A stretch of DNA of 64,000 nucleotides from assembly GCF_910588665.1 (NCBI RefSeq), contig NZ_CAJUPR010000003.1:148199-212198 (forward strand), written 5' to 3'. Numbering within the stretch: position 1 is the stretch's first letter; each line of letters starts with the position of its first letter. The notes under the pieces were generated by a model that did not search any database, was not told the DNA's origin, and saw nothing but the letters and a program-made list of their open reading frames with translations. The position numbers and the translations under genes are program-made. Shown one piece after another: positions 18,540 to 27,335 of the stretch. The DNA comes from an uncultured Brachyspira sp. Lineage in GTDB: Bacteria > Spirochaetota > Brachyspiria > Brachyspirales > Brachyspiraceae.

Positions 18540-20333
18540 ATGGTAGATATACGAACTATAAGGGGCAAAGATAAAACGGATGCATTTGCCAAAGCCAGAG
18601 TTGAATACGGCGGTAATTTTGTTATTTTAACCAGTAAAGATGTAAAAGTCGGCGGTTTTTTAGGCTTGGGAATGAAAACCGAACATGAGCTTAGAATAAT
18701 GCTTAATAATTCCATATATGACAGAAAAAATAATTCTCTTAACAGTGAAGATAAAAATTCTGATGACAATGAAATGCATAAAAGCAAGCTTTTAAGTGAT
18801 AGAATAGAAATGAAAAAACATTCGGCGGATACCATAGATGCAAGCGAAATGGCGGATAGAATAGTTTCTATAACTAAAGCCTTAAAAGAAAAGAGTGCAG
18901 GAAGAAATAATAACTCTTCTAATAACAATGCCGACATTAAAAAAAATACTTACAATAATGAAAACTATAATATTGAGAAGGAACTTTTAACTGAAAATAA
19001 TAATAAGGAAACTCATGAAAGAATTGAAGATAATATGAAATATAGAAATACTGATAATTTTACTCCTCTGCCTCATTTTAATAATAATCAGTATTCGAAT
19101 TTTTCACCTTCCGAATTTGGTATATTATCGGACTATTCTTTAAGCAATAGTTTTAATAACGGCAATATTTTATATAATCATACTAACTCTTTAAATAATA
19201 ATAAAAATAATATAAATAATTCTGTAGATGATAATGTAAAAAAATTAGTTCAGCAGCAGATAAGAGATATAGTAAAAGAGTATTTAGAAAACAGCATACC
19301 AAATATAAACTTGAATAAAAATATTTCCAGAAATTCAAATAAATCAGATATTAGCGAAGAAGAAGAAATAAAAAATGCCATAGAAGAAATAAAAGAATCC
19401 AGAAGAGAATACAGAGAACGCAGGAATCATAGAGAATATGCAGATGAAAATAATATAAGAGAAAATAAAGGCGGTATCAGAGATTGTTTTGAAGATGATA
19501 GTAAATATACTTGCTACAATGATTCTGATACTGCAGTTTCAGATACAATGGAGGAGAGCTTTAATTATTTAAGAGACAGGGAATTTCCTGAAGAAATGTT
19601 ATTGAATTTAAGAGAATATCTGCTGACTTCCAGTAATGCAAGATTTTTTCAATCTAAAGATGTTATAAGAGAGGAAATTGAAAAATATTTTTCGGATAGA
19701 TTAATGCTTTCTAACGGTATAGAAATAGGGGCAAAAAAGAAGATTGTAGTATTTGTAGGTCCTACGGGAGTTGGAAAAACCACAACTATACCGAAAATAG
19801 CGGCGCAGTATATGAAGTCAGGTAAAAAAGTTTCATTTGTTACTATAGACAATTATAGAATAGCGGCGGTTGATCAGCTTCAAAGATATGCAAGTATAAT
19901 GAAAGTTCCTTTTACAAGCGCAAGCACTTCGGAAGCTTTAAGAGCTGAGATTAGAAAAATGGATAATTCTTCTCTTCTGTTTATAGATACAATGGGACGT
20001 TCACCTAAAGGGGCTGAAGATATAATGGCTATGTCAAAATATTTTACCGCTATCGGAAGATTTGACATGGATATTCAGCTTGTTATGAGCGCTACAGCTA
20101 AGTATAAGGATGCATTAAAAATACTTAAAGGTTTTAAACCTACAAATTATAAAGGCGTAATACTCACTAAAGTTGATGAGACGGATTATTTAGCTTCTTC
20201 AATTTGCGCCGTTATTAAAAATAAACTTCCTATTACCTATATAACGCATGGACAGGGCGTACCTAAGGATATATCTGCCGCTAAAAAATATGGCTATAAG
20301 ATAATAGAAGGATTATTCGGAGAATTAAAATAA
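18540..20333 (+). CDS. flhF: SRP-type GTPase FlhF
   Basis: FlhF is an SRP54/FtsY-like GTPase that sets position and number of polar flagella; in spirochaetes the flagella arise subterminally. Of 597 residues, 1-55 form the small N-domain (VDIRTIRGKDKTDAFAKARV), about 60-330 are a low-complexity, Asn-, Asp- and Glu-rich linker that is much longer than usual, and about 340-597 form the NG domain with GPTGVGKTTTIPKIAA (about 405-420), TIDNYRIAAVDQLQRY, DTMGRSPKG (Met where DTAGR is usual) and ILTKVDETD. An AGGAG site precedes the ATG. The gene lies between the mini-FlhF gene and flhG. Confidence 0.95.
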   Translation: MVDIRTIRGKDKTDAFAKARVEYGGNFVILTSKDVKVGGFLGLGMKTEHELRIMLNNSIYDRKNNSLNSEDKNSDDNEMHKSKLLSDRIEMKKHSADTIDASEMADRIVSITKALKEKSAGRNNNSSNNNADIKKNTYNNENYNIEKELLTENNNKETHERIEDNMKYRNTDNFTPLPHFNNNQYSNFSPSEFGILSDYSLSNSFNNGNILYNHTNSLNNNKNNINNSVDDNVKKLVQQQIRDIVKEYLENSIPNINLNKNISRNSNKSDISEEEEIKNAIEEIKESRREYRERRNHREYADENNIRENKGGIRDCFEDDSKYTCYNDSDTAVSDTMEESFNYLRDREFPEEMLLNLREYLLTSSNARFFQSKDVIREEIEKYFSDRLMLSNGIEIGAKKKIVVFVGPTGVGKTTTIPKIAAQYMKSGKKVSFVTIDNYRIAAVDQLQRYASIMKVPFTSASTSEALRAEIRKMDNSSLLFIDTMGRSPKGAEDIMAMSKYFTAIGRFDMDIQLVMSATAKYKDALKILKGFKPTNYKGVILTKVDETDYLASSICAVIKNKLPITYITHGQGVPKDISAAKKYGYKIIEGLFGELK

Positions 20334-20377
20334 AGTTTTTAAAAATAAAAAATAATTTAGGAAATTTATAATATATT

Positions 20378-21241
20378 ATGAAAGATCAAGCTGATGAATT
20401 AAGAAAGATGATGGGGGTAAAAGATAAACGCCCTCAAAGAATAATAAGCATAGCCAGCGGAAAAGGCGGCGTAGGTAAAACTAATATAGCTATCAATTTG
20501 TCTATAGCATTGCAGCAATTGGGACAGAATGTACTTTTAATAGATGCCGATTTAGGGCTTGGAAATGTTAATGTTATACTTGGAAATATGCCAGAATATA
20601 ATTTATATCATGTTATTAAAGGCATAAAAAAAATACATGAAGTTGTACTTGAAACCGATTACGGCATAAGATATATTGCAGGTGCATCTGGTTTTTCCTC
20701 TTTGGCTAATCTTTCGGGAAGAGCTTTAACTAAATTGGTTAATAGTATGGATTCTTTAAATGATGCTGATATAATAATAGTAGATACTGGTGCAGGAATT
20801 TCCGATACGGTTTTATATTTTTTACTGTCTTCAGATGAAAGTATTGTAGTTACAACTCCCGAACTTACGGCTATATTAGATGCTTACGGCGTAATAAAAT
20901 CAATAGCCCCCGAAAATTCAAATGCCGATATAAAAATATTGGTTAATAGAGTTATTAAAGCTTCCGAAGGAAAGGAAGTAGGCGATAAAATTATTATGAC
21001 TAGTAAAAAATACTTAGATATGGATGTAAAATATTTGGGGCATGTTATGGAAGATAAAACTATTCCTTATTCGGTATCTCAGCAGCTTCCCTTTTATCAA
21101 TATGATAATAAGTGTCAGGCATCTATGTCCATATATAATATTGCTAAAAGAATAATTGATATGGAGTATGATGAAAACACAGATGTTAAAGGTTTGGGAG
21201 GATTTATAGAATCTTTATTATCTTTTGTAAACAGAAAATAA
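20378..21241 (+). CDS. flhG: MinD-like ATPase FlhG (FleN/YlxH)
   Basis: FlhG is a ParA/MinD-type ATPase that works with FlhF to control flagellar number. The 287 residues show the deviant Walker A KGGVGKTNIAINL (about 29-41), VLLIDADLGLGNVNVILG, the Walker B-like DIIIVDTGAGIS and TTPELTAILDAYGVIKS. The N-terminal DELRKMMG segment matches the FlhF-activating helix (DQAxxLR type) of the family. A 44-base gap follows flhF and a weak AGGAAA lies somewhat far from the ATG. Confidence 0.95.
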   Translation: MKDQADELRKMMGVKDKRPQRIISIASGKGGVGKTNIAINLSIALQQLGQNVLLIDADLGLGNVNVILGNMPEYNLYHVIKGIKKIHEVVLETDYGIRYIAGASGFSSLANLSGRALTKLVNSMDSLNDADIIIVDTGAGISDTVLYFLLSSDESIVVTTPELTAILDAYGVIKSIAPENSNADIKILVNRVIKASEGKEVGDKIIMTSKKYLDMDVKYLGHVMEDKTIPYSVSQQLPFYQYDNKCQASMSIYNIAKRIIDMEYDENTDVKGLGGFIESLLSFVNRK

Positions 21242-21278
21242 CAGCAGATGAGTAATTAAGTATTTTCAGAGGTAAGTT

Positions 21279-21887
21279 ATGAATAATATATCAGATAAAG
21301 TTAAACAGTATTTTTCATCAAATTTTGGAAAATTAGCGGGCATTATAGTAGTTTTATCATTTATAATAACGCTTATATTATCCGCTTCATATAAAAATAG
21401 AATAGATATATCTTTATTAAAGGCTCTGATGTCATGCATTATAACCGGAGCTATTTTATTTATGCTTGGAGCTGTAATAAAAAAATATTTAGGAGATGTT
21501 ATAGATGACAGTTCTTCATATTCGAATATGGATATAGATTATTCCGCCATAGATGATAATGCTTCGGAAAAGTCTTTTAATGATGCGGATTCTGATAAAA
21601 AAAATACAGACAGTTTTGATCCTGATAGTATCAGCATATCGGTTAATTCTATAAAGAATGATGATAAAAAAAATAAATCTGATTATCATAGTTCTAGAGA
21701 CGATATAGGAGATATAGTATTTGGAAATGGAAGTTCTTCTAATGCTTCAGATTACAGCACAGGCAGTATGTTTTCAGACAAAAAAATTACAGGTGATCAG
21801 ATGATGAGGGAAGTACAGGAGGATCCTGAAAAAGTTGCTAAGGCGGTTAGAACTATGATGGCTAAAGATGAAAAAGACAGTAAATAA
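21279..21887 (+). CDS. Membrane protein of unknown function in the flagellar operon, 202 aa
   Basis: Two membrane spans lie near residues 18-37 and 48-67 (GIIVVLSFIITLILSA and LMSCIITGAILFMLGAVI). The remaining 130 residues are acidic and Ser/Asp-rich, probably unstructured, ending in a likely helix QMMREVQEDPEKVAKAVRTM. I do not recognise a named family. Its place between flhG and fliA, in the same operon, is also where spirochaetes such as Treponema carry a conserved unnamed gene, as I recall. The GAGGT site before the ATG is good. A role in flagellar assembly or in controlling the sigma factor next door is inference from position. Confidence 0.65.
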   Translation: MNNISDKVKQYFSSNFGKLAGIIVVLSFIITLILSASYKNRIDISLLKALMSCIITGAILFMLGAVIKKYLGDVIDDSSSYSNMDIDYSAIDDNASEKSFNDADSDKKNTDSFDPDSISISVNSIKNDDKKNKSDYHSSRDDIGDIVFGNGSSSNASDYSTGSMFSDKKITGDQMMREVQEDPEKVAKAVRTMMAKDEKDSK

Positions 21888-21928
21888 AAATTTATATAGA
21901 AAAAATTTTAATAGTCAGAGTGAATACT

Positions 21929-22747
21929 ATGAAGATGAATAAAAAATACAAAGATAAAATACCGAATATTACTAATGAGAATGAGCATGAATATTGGATA
22001 GAGTTTAAAAAGACTCTTTCCCCTTATATAAGAGAAGCCCTAATTATTAAATATTCTCCTTTAGTAAAATATGTTGCAAGTAAAATATCTGTTAATATGG
22101 GCTCTCATAAACATATTGAATTTCAGGATTTAGTCGGCTTCGGTTCTTTCGGCTTAATGGATGCTATTGATAAGTATAATCCTAATAGAGATATTAAGTT
22201 TAAAACCTATGCCGTTACCAGAATCAGAGGAGCTATATATGATGAACTTAGAAAATTAGATTATCTTCCTAGATCTATAAGAAAAGATGTAAAAGAAATA
22301 GAAAAAGCAAGAGAAATATTGGAGGCAAGATTAAGCAGAAATATTAAGCCTCAGGAAATAGCAGATATGCTTGGAATACCTATAAGCAAATATAATGAAA
22401 CTATGAAAAGATATATAGAAGCCTCTCCCACATCTCTAAGCGATATTTGGTATGTAGGAGATGATTCCGATGAAATATCAGTAATAGATACTCTGAAATC
22501 CAATGATAAAACTAATCCTGAATATTTAGCTGAAAGAGAAGATGTTAAAAATAAAATTATAGCTGCTTTGAAAAAACTTCCTGAAAAAGAACAGCAGGTT
22601 CTTATATTATATTATTATGATGATCTTACTTTAAAAGAAATAGGCAAAGTATTGGAAGTTTCGGAAAGCAGAATATCTCAGCTGCATACTAAGGCAATAC
22701 AGCAGTTAAGATATAGTCTTTCTGAAATAAAAAAACAATTATTATAG
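21929..22747 (+). CDS. fliA: Flagellar sigma factor FliA (sigma-28)
   Basis: The protein directs RNA polymerase to late flagellar promoters. Region 2 is seen in EALIIKYSPLVKYVASKIS, DLVGFGSFGLMDAIDKYNP and FKTYAVTRIRGAIYDELRKLDYLPRS (read in parts), region 3 in ARLSRNIKPQEIADMLGI and region 4 in ALKKLPEKEQQVLILYYYDDLTLKEIG and VSESRISQLHTKAI. A GTG three codons earlier (21920) could also start it, giving 275 residues, but the AGAGTGA before the ATG at 21929 is better placed as a ribosome site. No anti-sigma gene flgM is seen here. Confidence 0.95.
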   Translation: MKMNKKYKDKIPNITNENEHEYWIEFKKTLSPYIREALIIKYSPLVKYVASKISVNMGSHKHIEFQDLVGFGSFGLMDAIDKYNPNRDIKFKTYAVTRIRGAIYDELRKLDYLPRSIRKDVKEIEKAREILEARLSRNIKPQEIADMLGIPISKYNETMKRYIEASPTSLSDIWYVGDDSDEISVIDTLKSNDKTNPEYLAEREDVKNKIIAALKKLPEKEQQVLILYYYDDLTLKEIGKVLEVSESRISQLHTKAIQQLRYSLSEIKKQLL

Positions 22748-22763
22748 CAAATAGGTGATTTGT

Positions 22764-24743
22764 ATGAATGAATTAAAAAGAAAAATATTACAAAGTGATT
22801 TTTATAAAAAAGTTTATAATAATAAAAATATGCGTTCAGTAGAATTATCAGTTATATCTTTAGAGCGAGGTATGCAGGAAGCCGCTGCTATATTTCAATG
22901 TCCTATTTATGAATTGAGTTATAAAATATTGGAAGAAGGCAGCAAAGGATTTTTTAATATAGGTGCTAAGCCTTTTTTAGTAAGATATACGCATATTACT
23001 TATGACAGATCCGATATAGGAATTGCTCAGTCTGATGATTATGGCGAAGGATATTTGGAAGGAAATATTCATGAAAAGGTAATATTAAATAAAGATACCG
23101 AAATAATAGTAAGAGTAAAAAGAGACGGAGTATTTTTAAAAATTAATCCTCCTATTGCCGAAGGAAAAAGAATAGAAGATATTATTATATTGGAGGAAAA
23201 ATTAATAGATGCAGGCATAAAAGAATATGATTCTCATTTAGCTAAAAAAATGCTTCAAGAACAGACAGGAGTATATGAAAAAATAGCGGAATGGGATATT
23301 TCTAAATCTGGCAACAATGCCAAAATTAATTATACGATAAGCGATGACAAAATGAGAGTTTATGTTACTGTAAGCAAACCTTCTAAAGGCGGAAGGGAAA
23401 TGGATTTGCATGATGTTAAAGAACTTCTTGAAAACAGCGGAGTAACTTTTGGATTTCAAGATGAAAATGTAACTAAATGTCTGGAAGAAGGTACTTTTAA
23501 TGTGCCTATACTTGCAGCGGAAGGACTTCAGGCTATAAATGGTCAGAATGCTAAAATAGAATATTTAGTTAATGTAAATAAAAAGGTTATTCCTAAGTTT
23601 ATAGGAGAGGATCAAAGCATAGATTATAAAGATTTAACTATAGTGGAGAATGTGGAGCAGGGGCAGAAACTTGCCAGAAAAACACCTGCTACAGACGGAG
23701 AATCAGGAAGAACCGTTTTAGGAGTAAAGATAGAAACTAAAAGCGGGAAGGATATGGACATTAAAGAAATATTGGGTGATAATGTGGAGATGTCTGATGA
23801 CGGAGAATATGTTGTTGCATCCATAAGCGGACAGGTTGTTTTAAGAGGAAAATTATTGAATGTCGATCCTATATTTGAAGTTGCGGGAGATGTAGGACCT
23901 GAAACGGGAAATATTAATTTTATAGGAAGCGTTTTAGTTAAGGGAAGCGTAAATGATAATTACTCTATTAAGGCTGAAGGAAATATAGATGTCCATGGAA
24001 CTGTTGGAAAATGCAATCTTGAATCTAAGGGTGATATTATGGTTAAGCTTGGTATTCAAGGCAATGATGAAAGTTATGTAAAAGCAGGCGGAGATGTTAT
24101 AGCTAAGTTCATACAGTTCTCAAATGTAGAGGCTGGAAATAATGTCATTGTTACTGAGGCTATATTAAACTCAAATATAGATGCGGATAATAGAATAATA
24201 CTTATCGGCAAGAGAGCTTCTGCAAGCGGAGGAAGATTAAGAGCTTTGAGAGAGGTCAATGGCAAAGTATTAGGTTCTCAGGCTGGAGCTAAAACAATAA
24301 TAGAAACAGGAATAAGTCCTGCCAAAAGAAGAGCTGTAGACAATTTAGACAAAGAAAAAGAGGAATTAGATAATTCTATAGAAGAAACCGAAAGAAATAT
24401 AAAATCTCTTGAGCAGGCTGCAAAACTTAAGAAGCTTGATGATGAAAAAAAGGAGCAGCTTCAAAGTTATAAGGAGCAATTGGAACAGGCTAATACCAGA
24501 AGAGAAGAGGTTGTATTAAACAGAGAGGGACTTCTTCAGGAAATGGAAGTGGAAAAAGTTGAATCTACAGTAAGTGCAGGAAAAGAGATGCTTTCAGGCG
24601 TGCATCTTACCATAGGAAGCGCTGAATTTGATATAAGGCAGAGTTATAAAGCTATTACATTTTTTGAAGAAGATGGTATGATTCAGACTGAAAAATACAG
24701 GGGGGAGCCTAAAGATGAAAGAAAGAAAGATGATGAAGAATGA
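22764..24743 (+). CDS. FapA-family (DUF342) protein, about 659 aa
   Basis: The central and C-terminal region matches the flagellar assembly protein A/DUF342 family: DGESGRTVLGVKI, DGEYVVASISGQVVL, a run of beta-helix-like turns (VKGSVNDNYSIKAEGNIDVHGTV, GDIMVKLGIQG, AGGDVIAKFIQFSNVEAGNNV, read in parts) and a terminal coiled coil rich in Glu, Lys and Leu (about 520-600). The first 80 residues resemble a Jag-N-type domain (EAAAIFQCPIYELSYKILEEG, KGFFNIGAKPFLVRY). A GTG at 22755 could add three codons, but AGGTGAT fits the ATG at 22764. The exact role is unsettled; Vibrio FapA helps polar localisation of a signalling protein. Confidence 0.85.
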   Translation: MNELKRKILQSDFYKKVYNNKNMRSVELSVISLERGMQEAAAIFQCPIYELSYKILEEGSKGFFNIGAKPFLVRYTHITYDRSDIGIAQSDDYGEGYLEGNIHEKVILNKDTEIIVRVKRDGVFLKINPPIAEGKRIEDIIILEEKLIDAGIKEYDSHLAKKMLQEQTGVYEKIAEWDISKSGNNAKINYTISDDKMRVYVTVSKPSKGGREMDLHDVKELLENSGVTFGFQDENVTKCLEEGTFNVPILAAEGLQAINGQNAKIEYLVNVNKKVIPKFIGEDQSIDYKDLTIVENVEQGQKLARKTPATDGESGRTVLGVKIETKSGKDMDIKEILGDNVEMSDDGEYVVASISGQVVLRGKLLNVDPIFEVAGDVGPETGNINFIGSVLVKGSVNDNYSIKAEGNIDVHGTVGKCNLESKGDIMVKLGIQGNDESYVKAGGDVIAKFIQFSNVEAGNNVIVTEAILNSNIDADNRIILIGKRASASGGRLRALREVNGKVLGSQAGAKTIIETGISPAKRRAVDNLDKEKEELDNSIEETERNIKSLEQAAKLKKLDDEKKEQLQSYKEQLEQANTRREEVVLNREGLLQEMEVEKVESTVSAGKEMLSGVHLTIGSAEFDIRQSYKAITFFEEDGMIQTEKYRGEPKDERKKDDEE

Positions 24744-24758
24744 TATCGGAGATTATAC

Positions 24759-25724
24759 ATGGCTTTAAAAATAAATGATTTCTATAAAGCAGCTGTTGAA
24801 TGTGCAATTGAAAGAGATCCGAGAGGAATAGAGGCTGTAGAGCAAGAACTTCAATATATAAAAAAGGAATATGATAAATTAGATGATAAAAAAAAAGAAT
24901 ATTTTGATAAAGATACTATTTTTAATCCCTACTCCGATACCAGAATTTTAAATATTGCAGAAGACAGAGATATAAAAAAAATTTTATGCGGTATAGATAT
25001 GCAGACAGCTGAGCTTTTACTTGCCGATAGGCTTAATGAAAAAAATACCGCTATAGATTTAGTAATTACGCATCATCCTAACGGATACGGTTTTGTAAAT
25101 TTTTATGATGTTATATCGATGCAGGCTGAGAAAAATGCTTTGCATAATGTATCTATAAATGTTGCAGAAGCTTTAGCGAATAAAAGACTTAATGAAGTAA
25201 GCCGTTCGGTATTTTCTGCAAATCACTACAGAGATACGGATTGCGCCAGACTTCTTAAATTAAATTACATGTGTATGCATACCGTAGCCGATAATTTTGT
25301 TGAAAGTTTTTTAACAGAAAAAATAAAAAAAGAGAATCCTCATACATTATCTGATATTATAGACATGCTTTTTACAATAGAAGAATATAAAATATCCGCT
25401 AAAAGATATAATCCTCCGAAAATATTTAACGGATCCTTAAAATCTAAAGTCGGAAAGTCTGCAGTTGATATGACAGGGGGAGTTTCTTTTGATGCGGGTA
25501 TGATAGAAGCTTTATCAAAATCAGGTATTTCTACTATTGTTATGATGAATATATCCGATAAACTTTTAGATGAATGTAAAAAATATTATATTAATGTTGT
25601 ATGCGCAGGGCATATATCAAGTGATAGTTTGGGAATAAATTTATTATTTAAAGCTGTAAAAGATAGAACCAAAGAAGATTTTGAAATAATACCTGCTTCA
25701 GGATATATTTTTGTAGATAGATAA
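24759..25724 (+). CDS. NIF3-like metal-binding protein
   Basis: NIF3/YbgI proteins have a di-metal site and an unsettled, possibly hydrolase, function. The 321 residues include KILCGIDMQTAELLLADR, the metal motif HHP in DLVITHHPNGYG (about residues 103-114), a later AHNN-like NYMCMHTVADNFV and CAGHISSDSLGIN near the C-terminus, where the family normally has GHxxxE; here Asp replaces Glu. The N-terminal 60 residues are an added helical segment. A GGAG site precedes the ATG. It closes the plus-strand flagellar block, five bases from the convergent recO stop. Confidence 0.7.
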   Translation: MALKINDFYKAAVECAIERDPRGIEAVEQELQYIKKEYDKLDDKKKEYFDKDTIFNPYSDTRILNIAEDRDIKKILCGIDMQTAELLLADRLNEKNTAIDLVITHHPNGYGFVNFYDVISMQAEKNALHNVSINVAEALANKRLNEVSRSVFSANHYRDTDCARLLKLNYMCMHTVADNFVESFLTEKIKKENPHTLSDIIDMLFTIEEYKISAKRYNPPKIFNGSLKSKVGKSAVDMTGGVSFDAGMIEALSKSGISTIVMMNISDKLLDECKKYYINVVCAGHISSDSLGINLLFKAVKDRTKEDFEIIPASGYIFVDR

Positions 25725-25729
25725 TATTA

Positions 25730-26515
25730 TTAATAATTATATAAAATTTCATCTAATACTTTTCTGCTTTTTATATTTCTGCTTATATGATTATATAAAG
25801 ATTTATTCATTATATCTTTTGATGTATTTACTGAATTAATATATATATATATTAGTTTTTCATTGTTTACAGTTTCTATTAATGTACTATGTTTTATTAT
25901 TTTCATAAAAGCTTTATCATCTTCTGTTATTTCTGATGAATCTTTAATAATATTTCTGCATTTAGAGCATATCAAGCCACCCTCCGATATTGAATAGTAT
26001 AATGTATTATTTAAATTACCGCATATTATACATTTATCTAAATGAGGAGATATTCCTGCTATATGCAAAGTTTTCATTTCGAATGCTCTCATTAAAATAT
26101 CTATATAGATTTTTTTTATTTTATCATCTTTAATGTTTTTTTCTAATATTTCCAAAGCGTCCAGTATTTTTTCCATTAAAGTAAAGTATCTGCCGTCAAA
26201 ATCTTTTGCACAGTATAATAAAACTTCTCTGATATAAAATACAGCTAATGACGAATATACAGACTTTTCTAATATTTTATAATTTCTTATGATAGAGGAT
26301 TCTTTTAATATTGAAAGCTGACTATCTTTTTTTTCGTATATATTTATATTTAATTTTGATATGCTTTCTAAATCCGAGCCAAACACTTTTGAGTTTTTTT
26401 TAGCACTGTAGCATACTGTCTGTATTACGGAATTATCTGTAAGAAATGACGCTATTATAGAAGATGTTTTATATTTATTGTATGATAGAATGAATGCATC
26501 GGTGTTTTTTATCAA
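25730..26515 (-). CDS. recO: DNA repair protein RecO
   Basis: RecO helps RecR and RecF load RecA on gapped DNA coated with SSB. The 261 residues fit an OB-fold start (KNTDAFILSYNKYKTSSIIASFLT), a helical middle and a zinc module with CIICGN and CSKCRN (about 157-160 and 175-178). The start is TTG at 26515, with an AAGGAAAT site eight bases before; no ATG nearby gives a full N-terminus. The 3' end almost touches the NIF3-like gene on the other strand. Confidence 0.88.
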   Translation of the reverse strand: MIKNTDAFILSYNKYKTSSIIASFLTDNSVIQTVCYSAKKNSKVFGSDLESISKLNINIYEKKDSQLSILKESSIIRNYKILEKSVYSSLAVFYIREVLLYCAKDFDGRYFTLMEKILDALEILEKNIKDDKIKKIYIDILMRAFEMKTLHIAGISPHLDKCIICGNLNNTLYYSISEGGLICSKCRNIIKDSSEITEDDKAFMKIIKHSTLIETVNNEKLIYIYINSVNTSKDIMNKSLYNHISRNIKSRKVLDEILYNY

Positions 26516-26541
26516 TATTATTTCCTTGTCATAATAAATAT

Positions 26542-26581
26542 AAAAAATAGGTCAGACTTTAATATTATTAAAACCTGACCT
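26542..26581 (-). terminator. Intrinsic terminator of the ferredoxin gene
   Basis: Read on the minus strand, AGGTCAG (26581-26575) pairs with CTGACCT (26555-26549); the inner TTTAAT/ATTAAA continues the stem with two G-T pairs, and the stem is followed by ATTTTTT. It lies between the ferredoxin stop and recO. Confidence 0.8.
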
Positions 26582-26606
26582 GATATGCCGTTAAAGGCAA
26601 TTAAGA

Positions 26607-26768
26607 TTAATGTATAGCATTGCTTGGACAAACAGATTCGCAGGCAGCGCAATCGGTGCATTTGTCAGGATCAATCACATAGATATCTCCCTCACTAATA
26701 GCATCGAATGCACATTCAGGAACGCATGCACCGCAGGCTACACAATCGTTATTTATAACACGTGGCAT
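26607..26768 (-). CDS. 2[4Fe-4S] ferredoxin, 53 aa
   Basis: The minus-strand frame begins MPRVINNDCVACGACVPECA and continues to CPSNAIH and a TAA. Two classical clusters of cysteines, CxxCxxCxxxC, are seen (CVACGACVPEC and CTDCAACESVC, followed by P), so it carries two [4Fe-4S] clusters and moves electrons at low potential, for example with pyruvate-ferredoxin oxidoreductase or hydrogenase in an anaerobe. GGAGGT lies just before the ATG. The gene has its own promoter and terminator, so it is a single-gene unit. The length is typical of clostridial-type ferredoxins. Confidence 0.95.
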   Translation of the reverse strand: MPRVINNDCVACGACVPECAFDAISEGDIYVIDPDKCTDCAACESVCPSNAIH

Positions 26769-26801
26769 AATTGACCTCCATCAATATTAAATTGTAAGCC
26801 T

Positions 26802-26830
26802 ATTATATTATAAATAAATAATAAAATCAA
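26802..26830 (-). promoter_or_regulatory. Promoter of the ferredoxin gene
   Basis: TTGATT (26830-26825), 17 bases and TATAAT (26807-26802) on the minus strand lie upstream of the GGAGGT site. Confidence 0.65.
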
Positions 26831-26868
26831 TATCTATTATGCATTATACTGCATACTTTTTTAAAATA

Positions 26869-27224
26869 TGTCATGGAGCCATACTTATTGGACTTTTTGT
26901 AGTATAAAAAAGCAGTATAATTGTTATAATATTGTTGCTTAAAATAAAATCATAAGGATACTGCTATGAAGCAAAAGTATAGTATAGAATTTAAATTATT
27001 CATAGTTCTGAAAGTATTAAAAGAGAAAAATATTTATATCTTTTTAATTAAATATTCTTAAATCTCAAAACTTCTATGAACAAATTTAATAAGCAGAAAT
27101 TATCTGATTACATTAATTTTTATAATAACAAGAGATTTATTTCATTATTAGTATATATTACAATCAGAGAGAGAATCAAAAATATTATGTCAGAAAAAAG
27201 TACAATATCGGCAGCTCCATGACA
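26869..27224 (+). mobile_element. Degraded IS3-type insertion sequence remnant with terminal inverted repeats
   Basis: The two ends are inverted repeats: TGTCATGGAGC (26869-26879) at the left and GCTCCATGACA (27214-27224) at the right, with further matches (ATTG, ACTTTTT) inward, so the element has TG...CA ends. Inside, an ATG at 26966 opens MKQKYSIEFKL, like the start of an IS3-family orfA, and soon stops. Further on, a stretch reads LSDYINFYNNKRFISLLVY, like the C-terminal end of an IS3-family orfB transposase (YIxFYNxxR). Roughly 800-900 bases of a normal element are missing, so it cannot move by itself. No clear target duplication is seen. Confidence 0.75.
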
Positions 27225-27243
27225 TTTATTTTTAATTAAATAC

Positions 27244-27272
27244 TTGATATTATATGTAAATTATGATAAAAT
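27244..27272 (+). promoter_or_regulatory. Promoter of rplI-dnaB
   Basis: TTGATA (27244-27249), 17 bases and TAAAAT (27267-27272) stand about 64 bases before rplI and just after the insertion remnant. Confidence 0.6.
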
Positions 27273-27335
27273 ATAACAATTGTAAAATGAAATTTATTTA
27301 TAATATTTAATAGAGTAAAATCAAGGAGAAGGCAA

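Noticed and set aside
18533..18937. 134-residue minus-strand open frame over the start of flhF
   Set aside because: Shadow of flhF's coding strand; no promoter or ribosome site.
26521..26620. Hairpin near the ferredoxin gene as a riboswitch
   Set aside because: It lies after the stop codon and has the form of an intrinsic terminator with a T-run.
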